Positions 1-5,876 of a stretch of DNA of 6,080 nucleotides are shown in pieces. The position numbers and the translations under genes were made by a program. Below the pieces are notes generated by a model, which did no database searches, was not told the origin of the DNA, and saw only the letters and a list, made by a program, of their open reading frames with translations. The DNA lies in the NCBI GenBank assembly GCA_007693875.1, contig RECT01000341.1:1-6080 (forward strand), written 5' to 3'. This stretch comes from Spirulina sp. DLM2.Bin59 (GTDB lineage Bacteria > Cyanobacteriota > Cyanobacteriia > Cyanobacteriales > Spirulinaceae). Every line of letters begins with the position of its first letter. Position 1 is the stretch's first letter.

Positions 1-104
1 CAATCCGCACCTGTTACGAATTGGGAGGAATTGCCGCCCAAAACAGGGGCCTCACCCATGTGCCGGGGCCATTGCTGTCCCAAATTTTAACCCAACTGGG
101 TTAA
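1..104 (+). CDS. C-terminal end of an unrecognised protein (partial, runs off the left edge)
   Basis: The frame beginning at base 3 is open from the window edge to a TAA at 102-104 and gives 33 residues, starting IRTCYELGGIAAQNRG and ending SQILTQLG. The other two plus frames are also open for some distance (to 90 and to about 135), but this one has the most protein-like composition, and its stop lies just before hairpin-rich noncoding sequence. I do not recognise the family from so short a tail and assign no function. The gene is convergent with htpG. Being only a C-terminal fragment, it could still be a chance open frame. Confidence 0.5.
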   Translation, partial: IRTCYELGGIAAQNRGLTHVPGPLLSQILTQLG

Positions 105-136
105 GGGGGAATCGATCGCCATCCTCAAACAATTAG

Positions 137-155
137 CCCCCCAGGAGAGGGGGGG
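137..155. repeat. C-run/G-run hairpin in the convergent gap
   Basis: Six C (137-142), a six-base spacer AGGAGA, and seven G (149-155) can form a six-pair stem. It lies about 33 bases after the stop of the left-edge gene. No T-run follows on either strand, so it is not a classical Rho-independent terminator, although it could act as a weak transcript-end structure. A similar C6/G6 hairpin lies at 2249-2267. Confidence 0.45.
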
Positions 156-173
156 AAGCGTCAATTATTGAAA

Positions 174-195
174 CGCGGGCCAACCAAGGCCCGCG
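174..195 (-). terminator. Probable Rho-independent terminator of htpG
   Basis: A perfect eight-pair stem, CGCGGGCC at 174-181 and GGCCCGCG at 188-195, encloses the six-base loop AACCAA. Read on the minus strand it lies about 30 bases past the htpG stop and is followed by TTTCAATAATT, a short and imperfect U-rich tail. On the plus strand the tail is ATTTCC, so it may also help end the convergent left-edge gene. The stem is strong and the tail only moderate. Confidence 0.65.
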
Positions 196-224
196 ATTTC
201 CTGCCGTTGATCAGAGCGACCAAT

Positions 225-2174
225 CTAGAGCTTTTCCGTCACCTTCGTTAACAGTTGGTTAGACCGCTCCACAAAGGCCTTCATATTGTCCGCATCAAAG
301 GGCTTTTGGGAAATCAACGCCAGATCATAGATATGCTGACAGAGTTGATTGACTAACACCGTTGTCGGCGACTCCCCAGAGCCTTCAATGATCCCCCCTT
401 GGGCAATGTTCACCAAATTTTGCACCATGGGGTGAGCGGTATTCACCACCAATGTATGCATATTGGGGAATTCCATACCCTTTTGTTGCATGAGAGCCGT
501 CATTTCCTGAATGCGGCGCAACTCCTCCGGCAGGATCACCATTGCTGGCGGTGTGCCTTGGGGATTGTCGGATTTAATCGATTCCGCCCGGATCGTGATT
601 TTGTCATCATTGAGGGCATTTTTAAACAACTCCTGCACCAACTCGCTGCGGGTCTTATTCGTTTTTGGATCAACAATTTCTGACTCTTCTTTGTTAAGCA
701 GTGTTTGATCCAACTCCGAATCCACACGGGAAAACTTCACATCGTTGTATTCCCGCTCCAGGAAGGGGATAAAGTAGTTGGTGTCAATGAAGGAATCCAT
801 ATAGAGGACTTCCATGTTTTGACTCTTATACAACTCCACATAGGGGGCTTGAGAGCCTGGATCGGTGCAGTAAAAGATACGGTTTTCGTGCTTTTCTTTG
901 TTGCGTTCGAGATAATCCGCGAGGGTCGTATAACCATCACTGCCCACCGCTGCATCCTGCCAAGCATCCTCGCCTTCGGTTTGGACTTCCACCTGGGGCG
1001 CATCGGCTTGATGGGTGGTTTTGTAGATGATTAGATCCTTCATCTGGTCTTTAAATTTGTCATCCTTGAGGGAGCCAAATTTAATGAACGTCCCCACATC
1101 CTCCCAGCATTTGATGAACTTCGCCCGGTCTTCTTGGTAGATTTGTTTGAGGCGATCGCCGATTTTTTTAGAAATATAATCGGCAATGCGGCGCACAGTG
1201 CGATCGCTCGTCAAGGCACTGCGGGAGACATTGAGGGGAATATCGGTGCTATCGAGGACACCGCGCAGGGGCCGCAAAAAGTCGGGGATAATTTCATCGC
1301 AACTATCGCTAACAAAGACCTGATTACAAAACAGTTTCATCTGGCCCTTGTTAATATCCATATCCGGCTTAATGGCCGGGAAATAGAGAATGCCATCGAG
1401 GACAAAGGGGTAATCGGTTTTGAGATGCACCCACAGCAGCGGCTCCTCTTGGAAGGGGTGGAGGTAGCGGTAAAACTCTAAATAATCCTCATCGCTGAGG
1501 TTTTGGGGGGATTCCTTCCACAAGGCCCGCTCTTGGTTGAGGCGTTCTTCCCCCATCATGATCGGCACCGGCATAAAATCACAGTAGGTTTTCACCAACT
1601 GCTTGATCCGCGCCTCTTCTACATATTCCGTTTCCTCATCCATCAACGTCAACGTCACCGTCGTGCCGGGGGTGGTGCGACTGCCTTCGGTGAGTTCAAA
1701 GGCGGGGGAACCATCACAAGACCAATGGATCGCCGTGGAGCCGGAACGATGGGAGAGGGTTTCAATCTCCACCTGTTTCGCCACCATAAAGCTGGAATAG
1801 AACCCTAGACCAAAATGGCCGATGATCTGCTGTTCTGGATCTTTTTGGTATTTTTGGACAAACTCTTCAGCGCTGGAAAACGCCACCTGGTTGATGTATT
1901 TCTTGATCTCCTCCGCCGTCATGCCAATGCCGTTATCCGACACAGAAAGCGTCTTGTTTTCCTGATCCACCGTGATCTCAATTTGGGGTGCGGGCAATTC
2001 CCCATCAATTTCTCCGGCGTAGGACACCATTTTTAGCTTGGCGATCGCATCAACGCTATTGGAAATCAGTTCCCGTAGAAAAATCTCATGATCCGTGTAG
2101 AGAGATTTTTTGATAATCGGGAAAATATTCTCGGTATGGATCGTAATGTTGCCTTGCTCAAGTACGGTTGCCAT
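225..2174 (-). CDS. htpG: Molecular chaperone HtpG (bacterial Hsp90)
   Basis: This is a complete 649-residue Hsp90, slightly longer than the E. coli protein (624). The GHKL ATPase domain fills about residues 1-215. It has the N-terminal RELISNSVDA helix, in which E35 is the expected catalytic base, the nucleotide-binding DNGIGM at 80-85 (D80 contacts adenine), and the lid-region GHFGLGF at 119-125. The middle domain follows, with DIPLNVSRSAL at about 311-321 whose arginine matches the one that contacts the ATP phosphate. The C-terminal dimerisation domain ends in VTEKL, without the eukaryotic MEEVD tail, as expected in bacteria. HtpG is a cytosolic ATP-dependent dimeric chaperone; in cyanobacteria it has been linked to heat, light and oxidative stress. 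The ATG at 2172-2174 gives the canonical N-terminus, but no clear Shine-Dalgarno sequence precedes it, and I find no convincing promoter or CIRCE element. Two HIP1 octamers (1152, 1200) and a third (2041) lie inside. Confidence 0.98.
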   Translation of the reverse strand: MATVLEQGNITIHTENIFPIIKKSLYTDHEIFLRELISNSVDAIAKLKMVSYAGEIDGELPAPQIEITVDQENKTLSVSDNGIGMTAEEIKKYINQVAFSSAEEFVQKYQKDPEQQIIGHFGLGFYSSFMVAKQVEIETLSHRSGSTAIHWSCDGSPAFELTEGSRTTPGTTVTLTLMDEETEYVEEARIKQLVKTYCDFMPVPIMMGEERLNQERALWKESPQNLSDEDYLEFYRYLHPFQEEPLLWVHLKTDYPFVLDGILYFPAIKPDMDINKGQMKLFCNQVFVSDSCDEIIPDFLRPLRGVLDSTDIPLNVSRSALTSDRTVRRIADYISKKIGDRLKQIYQEDRAKFIKCWEDVGTFIKFGSLKDDKFKDQMKDLIIYKTTHQADAPQVEVQTEGEDAWQDAAVGSDGYTTLADYLERNKEKHENRIFYCTDPGSQAPYVELYKSQNMEVLYMDSFIDTNYFIPFLEREYNDVKFSRVDSELDQTLLNKEESEIVDPKTNKTRSELVQELFKNALNDDKITIRAESIKSDNPQGTPPAMVILPEELRRIQEMTALMQQKGMEFPNMHTLVVNTAHPMVQNLVNIAQGGIIEGSGESPTTVLVNQLCQHIYDLALISQKPFDADNMKAFVERSNQLLTKVTEKL

Positions 2175-2248
2175 AGTGTCTGTATCTATCGTGAACGGTG
2201 CTAACTCTGCATTGTGGCTTGTTCCCGTCCCTGACTACGCAAGGATTC

Positions 2249-2267
2249 CCGCCCCCCTGGGGGGCGG
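2249..2267. repeat. C-run/G-run inverted repeat between htpG and the BMP gene
   Basis: CCGCCCCCC (2249-2257) and GGGGGGCGG (2259-2267) form a nine-base perfect inverted repeat around a single T; in RNA the innermost bases would form the loop. It starts about 19 bases past the stop of the minus-strand BMP gene and lies upstream of htpG on the same strand. The minus-strand continuation is GAATCC, with no U-run. It could attenuate read-through from the BMP gene into htpG, but it is not a textbook terminator. The rest of the 111-base gap shows no gene. Confidence 0.5.
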
Positions 2268-2285
2268 ATATCCCTACCCCGCCGT

Positions 2286-3443
2286 CTAAACGCGGCCGTC
2301 TACCCCCTCCACGAGCCAATCCATCGTTTCCAATTCCACCGCCGTCTGCTCCACTTCAGTCCCCGCTGGAACCCGCACCTGGCCGGTATTATCCTTAATT
2401 TCTCCCACATAGATCACCCGTGAGGCATCGGCAAATTCTGCCTTGACGGCCTCCGCTTGGGTTCGCGCCCCATCACTCACCGCCGGGCCAAAATCCGACA
2501 ACTTCCAAAATCCCGACTCTAACCCGCCGCGAACAACGTGGGGAATGCCGCCATCCATCAGGGTTTTGCCCTCTAAAATCCAGTTGGCATACTGGGTATA
2601 AATCGAAGTCCAATCCCATTCTGCCCCGGTGAGATAGCCATTGGGAGCCAGGGCGGATTGATCGGCGTGGTAGCCGGAGGTGAAAATACCCCGCCGTTCA
2701 GCGGTTTCAATGACGATCTTGGGGCTGTCCACATGGCAGGTGATCACATCCACGCCCTGATCCACCATACTATTCACCGCTTCCGCTTCCCTGACAGGTT
2801 CAGCCCAATCGCCGGTAAAAATCACCTGGGTGCGGATCTCGGGGTTGACACTTTTGGCCCCAAGGGTAAAGCCGTTGATATTCCGCAAGACTTGGGGGAT
2901 GGGTTTGGCGGCGACAAAACCGAGGCGATTGGTTGCGGTGGTTAAGCCAGCGACAATCCCCGCCACATACTGGGCTTCATCGATGTAGCCGAAATAACTA
3001 CCGATATTGTCGGGCATCCCTTCGGTATAGAGGCCCCCCGCATGGAAAAACTGCACCTCGGGGAATTCCTCGGCCATTTTGAGGATGTGGGGATCAAAAT
3101 AGCCGAAGGAGGTGGGGAAAATCACCGTTGCGCCGTCAATTTCGATCATGCTGCGCATTGCTTCTTCCACCTCGGTGGTTTCGGGGACATTTTCCTGCTC
3201 CACAATGCGAACGCCAGGGAGTTGGGCGATCGCCGCCGCTCCCTCGGCATGGGCTTGGTTGTAGCCAAAGTCATCCTTAGGCCCCACATAAATAAACCCC
3301 ACGAGCAGATCATCGTCGCCGCCTCCCCCAGCTTCCGGGGTGCAGCCGGTGCCAAATTTGGCCGTCAAACCGAAGGCGGTGGTAGCAAGGAGACCCCGGA
3401 GGATTTGACGACGGGAAAGATAAAAGCGCTGAGGATTGGCCAT
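2286..3443 (-). CDS. BMP-family ABC-transporter substrate-binding lipoprotein with a Tat-type signal
   Basis: From the ATG at 3441-3443 the protein has 385 residues. The open frame extends 31 codons further up to 3536, but I prefer 3443: an AAGGA Shine-Dalgarno lies seven bases before it, a signal peptide begins right after it, and the likely promoter (TATAAT at 3498-3503) lies inside the longer version. The N-terminus has a twin-arginine motif, SRRQIL at 10-15, a hydrophobic stretch (about 17-30), then GTGC with Cys34 as the probable lipidated residue, followed by a Gly/Asp-rich linker (39-45). The rest is a periplasmic-binding fold of the Bmp/Med/PnrA type: GFIYVGPKDDFGYNQAH near 49-65, the IFPTSFGYFD segment (108-117), GSYFGYIDEAQYVAGIVAG (148-166), GFVAAKPIPQVLRNINGF (175-192) and TCHVDSP (235-241). 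Known members bind purine nucleosides or other small ligands; the ligand here cannot be read from sequence. No permease or ATPase gene is next to it, so it is an orphan binding protein in this window. Confidence 0.9.
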   Translation of the reverse strand: MANPQRFYLSRRQILRGLLATTAFGLTAKFGTGCTPEAGGGGDDDLLVGFIYVGPKDDFGYNQAHAEGAAAIAQLPGVRIVEQENVPETTEVEEAMRSMIEIDGATVIFPTSFGYFDPHILKMAEEFPEVQFFHAGGLYTEGMPDNIGSYFGYIDEAQYVAGIVAGLTTATNRLGFVAAKPIPQVLRNINGFTLGAKSVNPEIRTQVIFTGDWAEPVREAEAVNSMVDQGVDVITCHVDSPKIVIETAERRGIFTSGYHADQSALAPNGYLTGAEWDWTSIYTQYANWILEGKTLMDGGIPHVVRGGLESGFWKLSDFGPAVSDGARTQAEAVKAEFADASRVIYVGEIKDNTGQVRVPAGTEVEQTAVELETMDWLVEGVDGRV

Positions 3444-3450
3444 GGGTTTA

Positions 3451-3455
3451 TCCTT
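3451..3455 (-). promoter_or_regulatory. Shine-Dalgarno site that decides the BMP lipoprotein start
   Basis: On the minus strand AAGGA ends seven bases before the ATG at 3443. This is good spacing and supports the 385-residue protein over the longer open frame. Confidence 0.75.
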
Positions 3456-3497
3456 AGGGAAATAAAAAACACGCCGCCCCGAAACTGGGCAGAGCCT

Positions 3498-3503
3498 ATT
3501 ATA
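3498..3503 (-). promoter_or_regulatory. Probable -10 box for the BMP lipoprotein gene
   Basis: The minus strand reads TATAAT exactly, which would place the transcript start near 3491 and give a leader of about 48 bases containing the Shine-Dalgarno site. No good -35 hexamer sits at the usual distance: TATTTG with 17-base spacing and TTGTCC with 14-base spacing are both poor. A 12-base palindrome (3520-3531) occupies the -35 region instead. Confidence 0.6.
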
Positions 3504-3519
3504 GCTACCACAATTGGGG

Positions 3520-3531
3520 ACAAATATTTGT
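3520..3531. promoter_or_regulatory. 12-base palindrome over the -35 region of the BMP promoter
   Basis: ACAAATATTTGT is a perfect palindrome 16 bases upstream of the TATAAT of the divergent lipoprotein gene. Its position at the -35 suggests a site for a dimeric regulator. This is an inference from symmetry and position only; it matches no regulator site I can name with confidence. Confidence 0.3.
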
Positions 3532-3584
3532 AGCACAAGCAGCGTTTTTCCCTATTCAGGAGCACTGACCTCGACCCAGTGGGA

Positions 3585-3590
3585 GATAAT
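3585..3590 (+). promoter_or_regulatory. Candidate -10 box for purE
   Basis: GATAAT lies about 30 bases before the purE ATG, which would start the transcript near 3597, just ahead of the Shine-Dalgarno site. The upstream -35 is weak (ACTGAC at 3564-3569 with 15-base spacing). It is the best plus-strand candidate in the divergent region but is not certain. Confidence 0.3.
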
Positions 3591-3601
3591 CATCATGATT
3601 A
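3587..3601. promoter_or_regulatory. 15-base inverted repeat upstream of purE (possible operator)
   Basis: TAATCAT and ATGATTA are perfect seven-base inverted arms around a single C. The element overlaps the candidate -10 and the predicted start of purE transcription, and ends eight bases before the Shine-Dalgarno site. The spacer is too short for a stable RNA hairpin using all seven pairs, so a DNA-binding site is the more natural reading. No named regulator is implied. Confidence 0.3.
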
Positions 3602-3608
3602 AGATTCT

Positions 3609-3614
3609 GGAGGA
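3609..3614 (+). promoter_or_regulatory. Ribosome-binding site of purE
   Basis: GGAGGA ends six bases before the ATG at 3621. It is a near-perfect Shine-Dalgarno sequence and fixes the purE start. Its strength contrasts with the absence of any such site before the downstream cyclase gene. Confidence 0.85.
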
Positions 3615-3620
3615 AAGCCA

Positions 3621-4148
3621 ATGACCCAACAACCGCCAGCGGTGGGAATTATTATGGGGAGTGATTCTGATTTGCCGACGATGGTGGCGGCGATCGCCGT
3701 TTGTCAGGACTTCGCTGTTCCCTATGAGGTGGCGATCGTTTCTGCCCATCGCACCCCCGCCCAAATGGTAGACTATGGCCAGACTGCCCACACCCGTGGC
3801 TTAAAAGTGATCATCGCCGGAGCCGGTGGCGCTGCCCATTTACCGGGGATGGTGGCGGCCCTCACGCCTCTGCCGGTGATTGGTGTGCCGGTGGTAACGA
3901 AACAGTTAGGGGGGTTGGATTCTCTCTATTCCATTGTCCAAATGCCGAGGGGGATTCCCGTGGCTACTGTCGCCATTGGCAATGCCCAAAATGCCGGGCT
4001 GTTAGCTGTGCAAATTTTGGCTGCCCATGATCCCGATCTCCTCGCCCAAGTCCAAGCCTATCGCCAATCCTTGCAGGATCAAGTTCTGGCGAAACAGGCA
4101 CAGTTGAGCAACCTCGGCCCAGATGCCTATTTGGAGCAAATGCCTTAA
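3621..4148 (+). CDS. purE: N5-carboxyaminoimidazole ribonucleotide mutase (PurE, class I)
   Basis: This 175-residue cytosolic enzyme converts N5-carboxyaminoimidazole ribonucleotide to 4-carboxyaminoimidazole ribonucleotide in de novo purine synthesis, working with an ATP-dependent PurK not seen here. The family signature is complete: GIIMGSDSD at 9-17 (S14 and D17 match the E. coli substrate-binding S16 and D19), SAHRTP at 41-46 (H43 is the catalytic histidine, R44 binds phosphate), AGAGGAAHLPGM at 66-77, GVP at 88-90, and the C-terminal QMPRGIPVATVAIGNAQNAGLLA at about 107-129. The histidine signature and length favour class I (mutase) over class II (AIR carboxylase). A GGAGGA site six bases upstream supports the ATG. 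The cyclase gene starts eight bases after the TAA, so the two are probably co-transcribed. The BMP lipoprotein gene is divergent. One HIP1 octamer lies at 3690. Confidence 0.97.
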   Translation: MTQQPPAVGIIMGSDSDLPTMVAAIAVCQDFAVPYEVAIVSAHRTPAQMVDYGQTAHTRGLKVIIAGAGGAAHLPGMVAALTPLPVIGVPVVTKQLGGLDSLYSIVQMPRGIPVATVAIGNAQNAGLLAVQILAAHDPDLLAQVQAYRQSLQDQVLAKQAQLSNLGPDAYLEQMP

Positions 4149-4156
4149 TCCCGATT

Positions 4157-5806
4157 ATGGCCTACCTGTTGGTGTGCAACCCCGATGGAGACAATGAACG
4201 GAGCTATCCCCTTAATCCGGGACGGAATACCATTGGCCGTGCCCCCATGAATCAGATTGTGGTGAAAGATAACAGCCTTTCCCGTCGCCATGCGGATCTA
4301 TTCGTGGAGGGCGATCGCTTTCTGTTGCGGGATTTAAAAAGCTTGAATGGTACTTATGTCAATCAGGTGAAGATTAAGCAGCGACGGGTGGCTCCAGGGG
4401 ATGCGATCGCCTGTGGGATGGTGCAGTTTAAAATCCTCGATACCCAAGAGGATTTGGATGGTGATGATGATTCCGGCGGGGAACAACTCCCCATTGTCAG
4501 CCATTATTCTCCCCGTCAAAGTCAGGTATTGATTGAGGATTTCATTGATAAAAATCAAAAAACTGGTTCGGCGCTCCGTCTCAAGGAGCAGGATCAGCAT
4601 CAGCGGGCGGTGAATAAATTAAAAATCTTGTTAGAGGTGGGGAAGGAGTTGGCTTCGCCGGAGGATCCGGATCAACTGTTGGATAAGATTTTAGAGTTGC
4701 TGTTAACGATTATGAATGTGGATCGGGCGGCGCTTTTGTTGGTGGATGAACGGACGGGGAAGTTGGAGCAAAAGGCGGTGCGATCGCGCTCGGGTTTGTC
4801 GGTGAAATATCAGTTTTACAGTACGAAAATTACGAACTATGTGCGCCGTCATGGGGATGCGGTGCTTACGGATGATGCGGCAATGGATCGGCGGTTTGAA
4901 GGTTCCCAATCGATTTTAGTTCAGGCGATCCGGGCTTCGATGTGTGCGCCGTTGCAACCCCGTGATCAGGTGATTGGGGTGCTTTATGTGGATAATTTAT
5001 CTTGTTCTAATGCCTATTCTGAGGAGGATTTAGAGTTTTTAACGGCTTTGGCGAATCAGGCGGCGATCGCCATTCAAAGTAGTCGGTTGATGAATAAGAT
5101 GCAGGAGGAGGCGGTATGGCGGGATAAGTTGGAGCGGTTTTTTCCTTCGACGATTAGCCGTAAGTTGCGGGAAGGGGGGGATTTGGGGATTATTGATACG
5201 GAAATCACCGCTTTATTTGCGGATATTACTGATTTTACCCGGATGTCTTCAACGATGGAGCCGAGGGCAGTGATTGAGATGTTGAATGATTATTTTAATG
5301 TGATGGTGGAGGATATTGTGTTTGCCTATGAGGGGACGTTGGAGAAGTATATTGGTGATGCGTTGTTAGCGATTTGGGGCGCACCCTATTCCCGCCCTGA
5401 TGATACGGATCGGGCTGTGCAGGTGGCGATCGAGATGCAGCACGCGGTGCTCCGCCTCAATAAGGATTGGCAAGATCAGGGCCGCCAACCGATTGCGATC
5501 CATATTGGCTTGAATAGTGGCCCGGTGGCGGCGGGGAATATTGGCTCTCGTCGTCTGATTCAATATGCGGCGATCGGTGATACAACGAATGTTACGAGTC
5601 GGATTTGTGATGCGGCGAAGGCGGGGGAAATTCTTCTGGCGGAGAGTACGGTGAAGCGGCTCAATTATGGGGATTATCCTCTGACTGCTCTTCCTCCAAC
5701 GAAGGTTAAGGGCAAGGCTGAACCTCTCAATCTTTACCGTCTTGAATGGCAGGAATTGCCTTCTCTCCACGAAATCAAGGGCCACAGTGCCCGCCCCCGG
5801 GTGTGA
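4157..5806 (+). CDS. FHA-GAF-class III nucleotide cyclase (probable adenylate cyclase)
   Basis: A soluble 549-residue signalling protein with three modules. An FHA phosphothreonine-binding domain (about 3-93) has IGRAP (R28), LSRRHA at 41-46 and LNGTYVN at 63-69. An acidic linker follows (98-109, rich in Asp/Glu). A GAF domain (about 165-310) has MNVDRAALLLVD at 186-197 and CAPLQPRDQVIGVLYVDN at 263-280. A helical connector (about 305-342) with RFFPSTISRKL leads into the cyclase domain (about 348-505). Its metal-binding aspartates are D356 (FADITDF) and D401 (KYIGD); K397 is the adenine-contacting lysine, and N478 and R482 (GDTTNVTSR) match the transition-state pair. The position that is Asp in class IIIa and Thr/Ser in class IIIb is Ala471. 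K397 favours ATP over GTP, so cAMP is the likely product. The protein probably works as a homodimer responding to a GAF ligand and a phosphorylated partner, both unknown. No Shine-Dalgarno precedes the ATG, so coupling to purE translation is likely. Domain order resembles cyanobacterial cyclases, and Synechocystis Cya1 also carries an FHA domain. Confidence 0.92.
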   Translation: MAYLLVCNPDGDNERSYPLNPGRNTIGRAPMNQIVVKDNSLSRRHADLFVEGDRFLLRDLKSLNGTYVNQVKIKQRRVAPGDAIACGMVQFKILDTQEDLDGDDDSGGEQLPIVSHYSPRQSQVLIEDFIDKNQKTGSALRLKEQDQHQRAVNKLKILLEVGKELASPEDPDQLLDKILELLLTIMNVDRAALLLVDERTGKLEQKAVRSRSGLSVKYQFYSTKITNYVRRHGDAVLTDDAAMDRRFEGSQSILVQAIRASMCAPLQPRDQVIGVLYVDNLSCSNAYSEEDLEFLTALANQAAIAIQSSRLMNKMQEEAVWRDKLERFFPSTISRKLREGGDLGIIDTEITALFADITDFTRMSSTMEPRAVIEMLNDYFNVMVEDIVFAYEGTLEKYIGDALLAIWGAPYSRPDDTDRAVQVAIEMQHAVLRLNKDWQDQGRQPIAIHIGLNSGPVAAGNIGSRRLIQYAAIGDTTNVTSRICDAAKAGEILLAESTVKRLNYGDYPLTALPPTKVKGKAEPLNLYRLEWQELPSLHEIKGHSARPRV

Positions 5807-5844
5807 GGGGGTGATGGGTGAGGTCAAATACCGAATCTGCATAG

Positions 5845-5868
5845 GGGCGAAAAATTTTTCGCCCTTTT
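5845..5868 (+). terminator. Rho-independent terminator of the purE-cyclase unit
   Basis: GGGCG plus five A (5845-5854) pairs with five T plus CGCCC (5855-5864), a ten-base perfect inverted repeat whose inner A/T bases form the loop. TTTT follows at once (5865-5868). It lies 38 bases past the cyclase stop. A GC-rich base, an A-run before the stem's midpoint and a U-run after it are the classical form. Confidence 0.85.
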
Positions 5869-5876
5869 AGTGTGTC

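Noticed and set aside
2197..2204. Half of a CIRCE heat-shock operator (TTAGCACC on the minus strand) in the htpG leader
   Set aside because: The expected partner GAGTGCTAA at nine-base spacing is absent, and even the half-site differs from TTAGCACTC in its last bases. A single half-site is likely by chance.
3042..3533. 163-residue plus-strand open frame opposite the BMP lipoprotein gene
   Set aside because: It is antisense to a clear BMP protein, rich in Gly and His, and shows no family motif. It is treated as a shadow frame.
3444..3536. 31-residue N-terminal extension of the BMP lipoprotein
   Set aside because: It would place a hydrophilic stretch before the twin-arginine signal, has no ribosome-binding site, and contains the likely promoter and the Shine-Dalgarno site of the shorter start.
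5366..5842. 158-residue minus-strand open frame opposite the cyclase
   Set aside because: It lies almost wholly antisense to the conserved cyclase catalytic domain, is unusually rich in Arg, Ile, Pro and His as reverse-complement shadows are, and has no recognisable domain or ribosome-binding site.
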